Source: Lateolabrax maculatus (Eukaryota; Chordata; Actinopteri; Acropomatiformes; Lateolabracidae). From it: a DNA stretch of 64,000 nucleotides. Positions within the stretch are counted from its first letter, which is position 1. Every line of letters starts with the position of its first letter. The stretch spans positions 21,489,501 to 21,553,500 of the forward strand of contig CM062218.1 in NCBI GenBank assembly GCA_031216445.1, written 5' to 3'. The position numbers and the translations under genes are program-made. Shown here piece by piece: positions 22,240-32,871 of the stretch. The notes under the pieces are model-generated. The model was given only the letters and a program-made list of their open reading frames with translations, did no database searches and was not told the origin of the DNA.

Positions 22240-23330
22240 AACTGGTTGGACTCTCCTTAGTGCCTGAGCGCCAAACTGGCGCGAAGCCCTATTGAAACGC
22301 AAGGAATTATTATTATTCTTTTTTGTCCAAATGAATTCCATTTTTGAGGGACTTAACATGCATGAAAAGTCATGAAACTTTGAAAAATGGCTCTATAGCG
22401 CCCCCTACAGGGTCGCTAAAATTAAACCCCTCATATTGGTTTGACCTACACGCATGAAATTTGGTAGGCACATGTAACATACCAAGACTCACAGAAAAGT
22501 CTCTTGGTGACATGACATTAACGCAACAAGAAGTCGGCCATTTTGAATTTAATGTCATAATTTTGTGTGTTTTCGGCTATTTGGGGGGGTCATATTTTAA
22601 CGAACTAGTCCAGAACAACTTCAAATTTGGTCTGTGACATCTAAAGGCCTTTGTGAGCAAACGATACTCGGCTCCTCTGCAAAACTTTACAAAACTTTAA
22701 CGGCGTGGCCGTGGCGGCGTGGAGAATTTCGATGCTTCGCCATAAAACAGGAAGTTGCTGTATCTCCTCTGTACATTATCCAATCCGCCCCAAACTTCTC
22801 ATGTTTGATAAGAGTCCCGCCCTGAACACATCTATATGTCAATATTGAGTCATCGTCAGAGCACCACCTAGTGGCAACAGGAAATGACACGTTTTATACT
22901 TTAAAAAACTAGTCCTACAAAATTAATCAGAACAACTTCAAATTTGGTCATTGTCATCTTACGGTCTTGGTGACCAAACGATACTCGTTTTTTACACAAA
23001 ATTTTAACGGCGTGGCGATGGCGAGCGTCCGTTTTTGATGGTTCGCCATAATACAGGAAGTTGCTGTAGATCCTCTATACATTGTCCAATCTGCCTTAAA
23101 CTTCTCACGTTAGATAAGAGTCCCTCCCTGAACACAACTATGTGTCAATATTGAAATATAGTCAGAGCGCCACCTACTGGCAACAGGAAATAACATGTTG
23201 TATAGTTTGATGTAGTCCTCCTAGCAGGTTAACCCGATCCACTTCAAATTTGGCAAACAAACACTCTAAACATTGATGATGCAAAATACTGAAGATTGTG
23301 AGCTTTCATCAAACGCTGTTGCCATGGCAT
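22240..23330 (+). repeat. Complex teleost repeat with two internal tandem units
   Basis: Begins near GCGCGAAGCCCTATTGAAAC and includes TATAGCGCCCCCTACAGGG. Two related units of about 300 bp follow, roughly 22605-22895 and 22910-23200. Each carries CAACTTCAAATTTGGTC, AACGGCGTGGC, ATACTCG, CAGGAAGTTGCTGTA and GTGTCAATATTGA, ending in CGCCACCTA / CACCACCTA and GGCAACAGGAAAT. It occupies the 5' UTR intron of ASNS copy 2 and stops about 100 bp before the first coding exon. Confidence 0.6.
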
Positions 23331-23446
23331 GACACTTTGCTCGCCTTTCATTTCAGGTGATGAGTATTTCATTGTATAATGGTAAACTGCATATTAATCA
23401 ACACTGCATATGTCTGTCTCTCTTTTTTTCTGTCCACAGTTGTGAA

Positions 23447-26400
23447 ATGTGTGGGATTTGGGCTTTGTTTGGCAGTGATGAGTGCCTGTCCACTCAGTGC
23501 ACCAATGCCATGAAGATCGCTCACAGGGGCCCCGATGCCTTTCGCTTTGAGAATGTGAATGGCTTCACCAACTGCTGTTTCGGCTTCCACCGCCTGGCTA
23601 TAGTGGACCAGCTGTATGGCATGCAGCCATTGCGCATCAAGAAGTTTCCTTTCTTGTGGCTCTGCTACAATGGAGAGATTTACAACCATCATCTAGTAAG
23701 TCTGTCACCACTGATTATAGGCAGATCTTATTTCTGTTAGCACCTTTCAGAACAGGTAAGGATATGCTAGCTGCTTCTCAGAAACCACTGGTGTTTGTTA
23801 GAGACTCTATGCTGAATATCTTTAGAACATGCACAATCCTTTTGTTCTGTTCTGTAATTGTTAACAACTAAACGGTTGTCATTTAATTTGTTTTTGAGAC
23901 GTATGAGAGTATTGAGATTGTAATTTCAGAGTTTATTGATATTTACATAAACATACACAAACATATTTGCTAAAGATCTCTTAAATTTGGTAATTAAAGA
24001 GTTGTGACTAAGATATGTACTGAGTGTGGCATTTTATAGAAAAATAACCTTGTCACTCTTGTCTGATGCATAAACTATGTAACAGAGAGTGTTCTTTGTC
24101 TTTTCTGAGATTTCTCATTACTTATCAGCTTACATACACACTGACACTGATATATCTGTAATAAGCTAATATTGTTCAATGTACAGTATATGCCCAGCAG
24201 ATGTATTGGTCAAGCTCTACACAACACTTCAGTATTAAACATAAAAATCTCTCAAGCAAAAACCTTCAATAAGAACATTGTCACCCATTATTCCTGTGAT
24301 GGGTCTTATCAATAGATTTTAAACTATTTAAGGCTAACATCATTCCATCATTAATCAGTTTTGCTCTATTTTGGATGGACACAATTATGAACGGTGATGA
24401 GACTTTCCAGCCTGTGTTTAGTCTTAGCTTATCAATACAGATGTTCTGATACCGTTTTTCCTTCCCTATACCTGAACTTGCGTATCGGCCAATTCTGAGT
24501 ACCGATCCCATACCAGTGCTTACTCGCAAATACCTGATCCAAAATTTAAGGCTCTATCAGAAGCGTTTCAGATACTGGTATCGGAACAACTCTTCATATC
24601 ATTACCACCCTCAGCCTTGAACAGCAACATAAGATAAAAAATGATGCTGCCAACATCTGCTGCAGATCTCACAGAGTTTGGACACCTCGCTCACATTGAC
24701 CACTCAGCAAAAAACAGCACAGCATGTCAGCGGCAAGGAAGCAGCATCTGCAGCCCTGGACGGGGTGGTGTTGAGAAATATTTGATACAAAGTTCAGCTT
24801 TTTCCAAGTTTTCCATTATTAGCTTGTAGCTAATTAGCTAGGTTGACCACTTGTCGTTACTTTTGAAAACGGCAACAGGGTAAGAGAAGAATGAATGAAG
24901 TGGATTGCCGCTGTGGAGCCAGATTGCCAATGCTACACAACTTAAGTGGGAGTTGTTAAAGTTTTGGTGTATTGACAGATTGGAATTAAATTGTCGTTTT
25001 GTTGTTGTCAGACAAATACATTTTTTCACCAACTTCTTAACTGCCCTAGAAGCCCTAGGAATTTACTCTAGGGAATCCACCACTTTGGTCCAGACTGAAA
25101 TATCTCAACAAACCTAGGATGGATTGCTTTGAAATGTTAAATCCAGTGTTTTGTTAGAGAAAGAGAGGTATGACCTTTACCCTGTCTGTGCTATTTTTTT
25201 TCAGTTGAAGAAGCAGTTTGACTTCGATTACCAGACTAAAATGGATGGGGAGATTTTGCTCCACCTGTATGACCGCTTTGGCGTTCAGAAGATGGCTTCT
25301 CTCCTGGATGGTGTCTTTGCTTTTATTCTGCTGGACACTGCCAACAGAAAAGTCTGTCTGGGAAGAGATACGTATGGCGTCCGTCCTTTGTTCAAACTCT
25401 TCACAGACAATGGATTCCTTGCAGTCTGCTCAGAAGCCAAAGGTAATGGGGACAGTTTAATTCCCTCCAACAGTTCAGGGCAGGAAGTGATGTGTCCGAT
25501 TCCATTATTGAAGGTAATGTTATTCTGTTCTCAGGCCTCACTGACATTACTCAGTCCAAACCCCCCATCGAAATCACCCCCTTCCCCCCTGGGCACTTTG
25601 AGGTCTTTGATTTGAAGCTGAACGGCAAAGTTCAGTCAATTGAAGAGGGGCAGTTTCATTGCTGCACAAAAGAGCCTGCTCATGCCATCTACGACACCGT
25701 GGAGAGTCTGCCTACAAGTATGAAACAGTTTTTTGTTTTTTTTGTGTTTTTTTTAAATTATTGTTAATTTAGTCATTTTGGTAAGCCCTTTGTTGTGACA
25801 TTTTTTTCAAACTGATGTCTCCACAGGTTTTGATGAGGAAACAGTGAAAAGCAACATCAGAACCCTGTTTGAGAATGCTGTGAGGAAACGACTCATGGCC
25901 CACAGGAGAATTGGCTGTCTTCTGTCAGGTAAACTAAAATGCTGCCATCTATGTGCAGGTGATAGAGCCGGCAACATGCTGGATAGCTAGTAACATGCTG
26001 GTGCAGGTCAGCTGTAACGGACCACCAGCTAGCAGGCTTTCTAAATGGCACTTAGCAAGCTTTCAAACGTTGTTGCTAAAGGGACAATAAGTTAAAGATG
26101 TTAAATCAAGAGATGCATGTTAACCATCCACTGCAGTCTCAAGACTGACTGCAAACCATGCCTCTCCTGTTTCTAGCTCAGTAGAGTACAGTAGTTTAAA
26201 ATTGGTGTGACATAGCTTACATGTAAGTTTACTCCATTTTGGACAGTTTTCTTCTTCCATATAATTCTGACACAAAATGTATTATTATGGGTCCAAGCAG
26301 CTCGCTGCTGCTGGACCCCCTTAGTTTTCTTTCTTTTTTCCTTTCCTTATTATTCTCTGCTAAAAGTGTTCCAGCAAAAACCGTAAGAACCAAAAGTCAC

Positions 26401-29400
26401 CCAAATAAAAGTTAGGTTGCAAATACCAACCACTCTTCATGCGCATAAAATGACACTCATTAACCTCAAGGTGGTGCTGTAATAATCAATGATAGAGATT
26501 CCACTTTTTGCAATTATCTTTGGCATAGAGCCAGTCTTCTTTAATCATTTTACTCTCTGTTGATCTGCCTCTTGGCTCAATATCCTACTTTCAGCATCTT
26601 GTCAAAAACACACTTGTCAATTCAGTCAAACGTACTACATTTTCCTTCATGCAGCCCAGTTAGTTCATCAGTATTTGTTATGTTGTCACCAGCTTAGCCT
26701 GAATCAGATTTTTTTTTGTGAGCCTCTGATGAAACAGGCGGGGGTTGATGTGGTTTGTGTCTGATCCTCACTCAGGTGGTCTAGACTCCAGTTTGGTTGC
26801 TGCTACACTGGTGAAGCTGGCCAAGGAGGAGAAGCTAAAGTATCCTATTCAGACATTTGCAATCGGTTCAGAAGACAGTCCAGACATCTTAGCTGCTCGA
26901 AAGGTCAGTTCTTCTTATAGAAGGCTTTCAGATAATGTTTCCCCTGGCAAAGGTTCACATAATTGGCCATAAAGGGAGTTAATTACAGCATTAATTAGCC
27001 TAACAACTTTTCTGTCTCCTTTCTTTGTACAGTCTATGATATGAAGTGTTTGTGGTTGGTTCTTGAAGAAGAAAGCACAGAGTTTGGTGTGTTTTTAGTC
27101 ACTTGGTCTGTGTTTGTCAGGTTGCAGAACACATTGGCAGTGAACACCACGAGGTGAACTTCACTGCGGAAGAAGGCATCCAAGCTGTAGAGGAGGTCAT
27201 CTTTCACTTGGAGTCCTACGATATCACCACCATACGTGCCTCTGTTGGTGAGTGTGGGGTGTCGGAAGCCAGGGCAACTAGTTTTTAATATATATTTTTT
27301 TTAATTACACATTCTAAAAGATAAAGGTTGTAACATGGCTTCCATACCTCGGTTTGGCCAGTTGAATAGAAATTAAATATTCTTTTTGTAAAAGACAAAT
27401 AACAAACACATTTTTTGTAATGAGCTAAAGCTAAAGAAGTAGCTGGCACATTTGTTTACAGTAAACTAGGTGCAGTTAGCATGGAGTGAGAGAAATGGGG
27501 AGAAAAGGCAAAGGATCTGATGGTCATACACTAATCAAAGGCAGTTAAAGACAAGAAACCTGCAGTTTAACCATATTTCTAAAAAATATATAAAGATTTA
27601 CACTAATTAGAGTTGTATAAAAATGGAATACTGTAGAGATCTTTTTCACTGAACGTGCAACAGTGAAAAAAATGTCTAAAGCCAAGCATATAGTTCAACG
27701 TATATGAACTTAAAAGTTTCAAATAATAAATTGGTAATGATTGAATATTTACATGCCATTATTTATTGTTGACTTTGGGCACACAAAATGCTCCAAACAA
27801 AGAACATCTGTTGGTAATGTTTGGCTCTTTATCGCCTGTGTAAGCCCAAATTTCACTCTTCAGTGATAATCATCAAGACTTTTCAAAACATCCTTTATAA
27901 CTGTCGCCATCTTTCAAAGGCTCCTATATGCAATATTAAAATTGTTGGGACTTTGCATTAGGTTGTTTATATGCACCTTCATCATTCAACTCATATTCTG
28001 ATTAGACAATTCAGTTGAATGTGCCTTCTCTTCCCTTCCCTCTGTTTCTTCCACCGTAGGGATGTACTTGGTTTCAAAGTACATCAGGGAGAAGTCGGAC
28101 AGCGTAGTGATCTTCTCTGGAGAGGGTTCTGATGAGCTGACTCAGGGATACATTTACTTCCACAAGGCAAGTTCTCCATACCTACTCACTCATCACTGAA
28201 TTAGTCACTCTAAGATTTGCATAATGGGACGTTTTGTTCTGCATGGCAAACATTTTGTGGTAATGTTTAGCTGATAACAATACGTAGCATATCACAGACG
28301 GACTTCCTCCGATGCAGGCAACATGCAGGAAAGGTACTCTACCAACACTGTAATTCTACAAAGCCGTTTGAAAGTCTGCAAAGTATCCCTTTAGCAGTAG
28401 CTGAAAACCTTGTGTTTGCTGACCTCCGGTGGCTGCAGTGATGTACACTTTGCCAGCTCACACTGAAGAGGAACAGGCAGAGAGAGAGCGGGATGACAGG
28501 CTTGTAGACGTTACCTGCTCACTCTTTAGACTGTTGGGGCATCTTTTGTTTTTCATAAAAGACTTTACCATGTTGGCCTAACCGTGTTTTTAACTTGCAC
28601 TGAAGATACCCAAATGTTTTCTGTTAAACTGATGGCTCTTTGTCATTCAGACATAAGTGTCTTTTATGTTAATGTTCCTCACGGCTACATTCAGACAAGA
28701 TGGGACATTTACGGAAAGAGACAAAAAAAATGAATGGAAAAAAAAGTATTTGGGAGGACTGTTGGTCTGATTACCACTGTGGTGGCATGAGGGGGCACAA
28801 GGGGACAATAGCATATATGAAGTACATGCTGACAGAGCTGTGTCCCTCCTTCAGGCCCCAAGTCCCACAGAAGCTGCAGAGGACACCATTCGACTGATGA
28901 AGGAACTCTACCTGTTTGATGTCCTCCGTGCCGATCGCACCACTGCTGCACACGGGTAACACCTTTTACTTCATTATCCACCAGTCATCACTGAACAATT
29001 CAGGCCGGGTTCACTATCCATGAAACATTAAACAGTAAAAAGATCTGTAGTCAGCCCTCTGCAAGGAAATGCTGTCTCCCTTCTGTAACAGTGTTATGAA
29101 CTGAAACCTGCCTGAACAGTTTGAGTGATTAATGGATTATAAAAATGGTTTCCCACTCATTTTCTGTTGAACTGAACCACAGATAGTTTCAGCTCTAGTA
29201 AACTGTGGGATACTTTCTGTCTTTGAACGCTTGCGGTAACTGTGGAATATCTCCACCACTAACAACATTAATGACATTTTCAGTTGTCGTCAGTGAATAT
29301 CATCTGTCCTGCTGAGTATGCTACATCAGTGCACTTTCTGTTTTATGTGCTTTTACGCACACATAATCCACTGACATTGGAAATTGCACTAATTAATATT

Positions 29401-31161
29401 TTACAAAACCAATTCATAACAGAGAACATAGATAGTGATCAACAGCCACATGACTGAAGACCATCAACGGTCAAATTTAATAATGCATAATAATTGGAGC
29501 AAAATGGGATTAATTAAACCTTGATAATGAGCCTAATTATGTGCAGGAATGAAAGCCATCAAAACCAAGAAGGTAACACTAGTTTGGATAGTAGTCTGCT
29601 CATAAGTCCTACAATCCTGCCTCTTCATTCGTAGTGATCATGTGATGAAGTATGGACTCTTGGACTTATTATTTTTATTTTTTTGTCGCAACTTATCCGA
29701 TGTTCCATGTTATCTTTCAGCCTGGAGCTCAGAGTGCCTTTCCTGGACCACAGATTCACTGCATACTACATGTCTCTGCCTGAGAAGATGAGGGTCCCCA
29801 GGGTCAGTCGATGTGTGCAGCTGTTGTGTGGTCTGAGCGCACAGACCAGTGTTCGTTTTACTGCTGAGAGCATGAAGTGATCTTTGGAGGATTTGATCTG
29901 TAATCACAGTGTATGTCCTATGTACGCAGCATGGAGTGGAGAAGCATCTCCTGAGGGAGTCCTTCAAAGGTCTCAACCTGATCCCTGATGAGATCCTGTG
30001 GAGGCGCAAAGAGGCCTTCAGTGACGGTGTGATGTCTGTGAAGAAGTCCTGGTACACCTGCCTGCAGGACCACCTGGAGTCTATGGTATGTGGTTAAGAC
30101 CAGTAAGACCTGTAAGACCAGTGACTGATCTTTTGTTCAATAGTGTTTAGTTTATTTGGCTTAAATCCAAAAAACACATTTAATGATACATCATTTTTGA
30201 AAAACCATATTTGTTGATAGTAGAAAATTCTAAGAATGATGGCAAAAACTATTGAAATAAACGTCAAGTTGTAAGAAACCAAAATTATCCTTTAAATCAA
30301 TTGTTCATTAATGAATTGTTCATTAATAAAGCAGGATATGTTTTTGGTATGAAGAGATCTGTGGAGGTTCTGCCACAGGTTTGTACTGTTTGGACCTGAA
30401 TAACATTGTTCAGGCTGAATCCATCCAGTCATAAACTTAAACTTCTTCACGTCTGCTGATTACTGTCGGCCATAAAACCAGCTGACTTTTATACGTGCCT
30501 TAATCCCAAAAACTGGACAACTGTGGTGCGGTAGGCCGTGGTGAATTGTAGGATACACTTGTCTTCAAATACCACTCTGAAGCAGGGTTTGTATGAGTGT
30601 GCACCGAGTGTGGGTTAAGGTGTGTTGGACACCCCCCTACTACCTGCTGGCACCTGAACGTGCACTTCAGTGCTCAGGACCTCAAGTGAAGGTATTGGGG
30701 CTGAGTTCAACTTAGCCTGCCAGTTAGCACAGAAGTGTCTCTGTTCACTGGTCCAAACAAGTGACTGTTCATTCCTCCATCTTTCACTTTATTACCATTT
30801 TTGTGTTGATGACAAAAATTTGAATTTCAGAAGGAGCAACATTATTTAATATTGCTTATTTGGATGTTTTGCCATATATGTGGTGAAACACAGAAGCTCC
30901 TCTGGTCCCACAGTGTCTCACCTGCGCTGTATCTTCTCTCAGGTGAACGATGACCAGATGGAGAAGGCTCATAAGACGTTCCCTCACAACCCTCCTCGCA
31001 CCAAAGAGGCCTACTACTTCAGACAGGTGTTTGAGAAGAACTACCCAGGCCGGGCTGAGTGGATCCCCCATTACTGGATGCCGCGCTGGGTCGACAACGC
31101 CACCGACCCATCAGCTCGCACCCTGTGTTTCTACAATTCTGTTAAACAGTGTCAGAAATGA
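23447..31161 (+). CDS. asns: Asparagine synthetase (glutamine-hydrolysing), tandem copy 2, conserved form
   Basis: Eleven coding exons: 23447-23695, 25205-25442, 25535-25717, 25827-25928, 26776-26903, 27121-27247, 28060-28166, 28855-28955, 29721-29802, 29930-30085, 30943-31161; 563 aa, close to the 561 aa of human ASNS. The enzyme makes asparagine and glutamate from aspartate, glutamine and ATP in the cytosol. Start MCGIWALF supplies the nucleophilic Cys. Glutaminase motifs RGPDAF, CYNGEIYN and CSEAKG are present. The synthetase half has SGGLDSS (257-263), GEGSDE (363-368), RVPFLDHR (416-423), KEAFSDG (466-472) and the C-terminal NATDPSARTL (543-552), all as in vertebrate ASNS. Intron 8 begins with GC (CACAAG|gcaagt at 28167), a good match to the GC-AG donor consensus. 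Exons 2-5 are nearly base-identical to copy 1; later exons are not. Possible ATF4-type sites lie 2.7-3.3 kb upstream of the ATG. Probably the ancestral-function copy. Confidence 0.95.
24430..24610. repeat. 'GATACCG/ATCGG' dispersed repeat in ASNS copy 2 intron 2
   Basis: Contains GATGTTCTGATACCGTTTT, GCGTATCGGCCAATTCTGAG, TACCGATCCCATACCAGTG and ACTGGTATCGGAACAAC. The start and end are inverted versions of each other (GATGTTCTGATACC / GGTATCGGAACAAC), as in a small fold-back DNA transposon. I recognise the word style from fish genomes. Confidence 0.45.
25040..25140 (+). repeat. Fragment of a dispersed teleost repeat
   Basis: CACCACTTTGGTCCAGACTG and AAATATCTCAACAAACCTAG, then GGATGGATTGC, resemble the 'estimate of effect' style percomorph repeat seen also at 40240-40430. 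It ends shortly before the exon 3 acceptor of copy 2. Confidence 0.4.
26281..26560 (+). repeat. Dispersed teleost repeat in ASNS copy 2 intron 5
   Basis: Starts TATTATGGGTCCAAGCAGC with a CAGCTCGCTGCTGCTGGAC hairpin-like stretch. It continues with a pyrimidine run and CTCAAGGTGGTGCTGTAATA. It resembles the family at 22240-23330 in style but is not the same sequence. Confidence 0.4.
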
Positions 31162-31484
31162 CCTCTTTGACTCATATGCCTTTAGCACTTACCAAACATT
31201 GTCCAGACTCCCTGTTTGCTTTTTGCAGCTGACTGCACTTTGTATGTGACATGTGCTATGGATTTGTGATGGTAGCCACACAGGCCTGTTTGATAGCCAG
31301 CAAATCAGTCATAATTCAACAGCTAAATCTGACAAACTTAAAAGTGTGAATAAGACCAGTTATTAGTTAATACTTATGGAAAGTTCAGGTCCAGCTGTGT
31401 CAGGTCTACATCTGCATTGTATTTGAAGGACCAGACTTTTCTATGTTTTTGCCCATTTAGGTACTGTGGCCCATTTCACAATAC

Positions 31485-31490
31485 AATAAA
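31485..31490 (+). terminator. Poly(A) signal of ASNS copy 2
   Basis: AATAAA lies about 320 bases after the stop, in a cluster of AT-rich near-matches. Confidence 0.5.
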
Positions 31491-32759
31491 TAATAATTAC
31501 AATAAATTACATTATAAATAATTGAAATAAAATAAATATATTTTAATAGCTCCAGACGATCACTTGACTTCATACTCATCATTCAATCTGTCTTCATTGG
31601 AAAAAAGATCTCAATATTTTCTCATGTTTCTGTGTTGGTTTAGGATTTAACAGATTCTATAGAGCGGCCGACACTAAAAAGGCTGATGCTCCAGCTTGTT
31701 GACAAGTATATTCTTCAGTTTGTGTGAAGGACATCTTTACACTTTGTCATGGACGGAGGTGACTCGTATGAACAGTGTCAGTGAAACTGGCGCAGCTTTT
31801 CACAGCGCTTAATGCCATCTCTGCTGCTGTTTTACATGTCGAAGTCGGGTTCAGGCGATATTATGCGTCCAGGAAGAAATTTGTCTTTGGTCTAAGTGAA
31901 GAAGTACTTTGATTTGTTAATTTAAATTTAATTTGTGGAGAATTTAACTATATCATGATAAAAAGTTTGATAGTGAGAGAGTGAACTACATAAAACAATA
32001 CTGCAATTCAATAACCATTAACTGCAGCATGAAAACCTGGCACTCTGAGGATGCATTGAAAATACTAAGCTTCGTATCTCTGAAAATAATTTATTGCAAA
32101 GGTGTCAGTTTGGACTACAACATATTTTTAGTTTTGTAGTATTGTCCAAATAACATTTTCATTACCTGCCTGATTTGCTTTCTTCTTGTGGCTCCAACTA
32201 ATTGCTGCTAAAATAAATTCTCCTAGCACTGAAAGGCTGTATGTGGTCAGTTGTGTGTTTCGTGCAGTACCTCCCCTGTCCACCAGAGTGTGCCCTCCCC
32301 TCACCCTTTAAGATGCTCAAGTGACGCACAAGGGAAGTATGACAAGGAATTGATGACTAACAATCTGAAGTTGAACCAGTAAAGAAAATAATTTTAATAT
32401 TTGTTAACACACAGGTATCCTGTCATAACACACCATATGTCCAGGTGGAGGACTCGACAGCCAAAATAACCTGTCCCGGTGTGTTGGATTTATAGAACAA
32501 TCAGTTGCAATTAAACAGTTATGAGGCACTATACAGTGACTTTGGCAGTGCAATTTTCAGCATACCCTGGGTATAGCCTTGCTTTGATGGTCCACAACAA
32601 CACTTAGTCTTTGTAGCATGGCAGATGGTTGGAAAATGCTCACAGACAACACTAACATTTAGAATGACGCCCCCCGCCCCGATCCACCTTCTGCTGGGAC
32701 AAAGGAAACTGGCACAGGTACAGCACTGCTACATCACTACAATGTGGAAACAGAATCGT
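31491..32759. other. Convergent intergenic region between ASNS copy 2 and TAC1
   Basis: About 1.3 kb between two converging 3' ends. No coding blocks, RNA genes or repeats are recognised. Confidence 0.5.
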
Positions 32760-32765
32760 TTTATT
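32760..32765 (-). terminator. Poly(A) signal of TAC1
   Basis: On the minus strand AATAAA lies about 107 bases after the TAC1 stop codon, giving a short 3' UTR. Confidence 0.55.
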
Positions 32766-32871
32766 CGACTAACAGCTACACACAGTTTGGAGAAAACAAA
32801 ACCAGCGTCCGGGGAGCCCTCACAGGTGAGGGGTGGCTGGATGAGGAGCAGGCGGGAGAGGAGAAGGCCTC

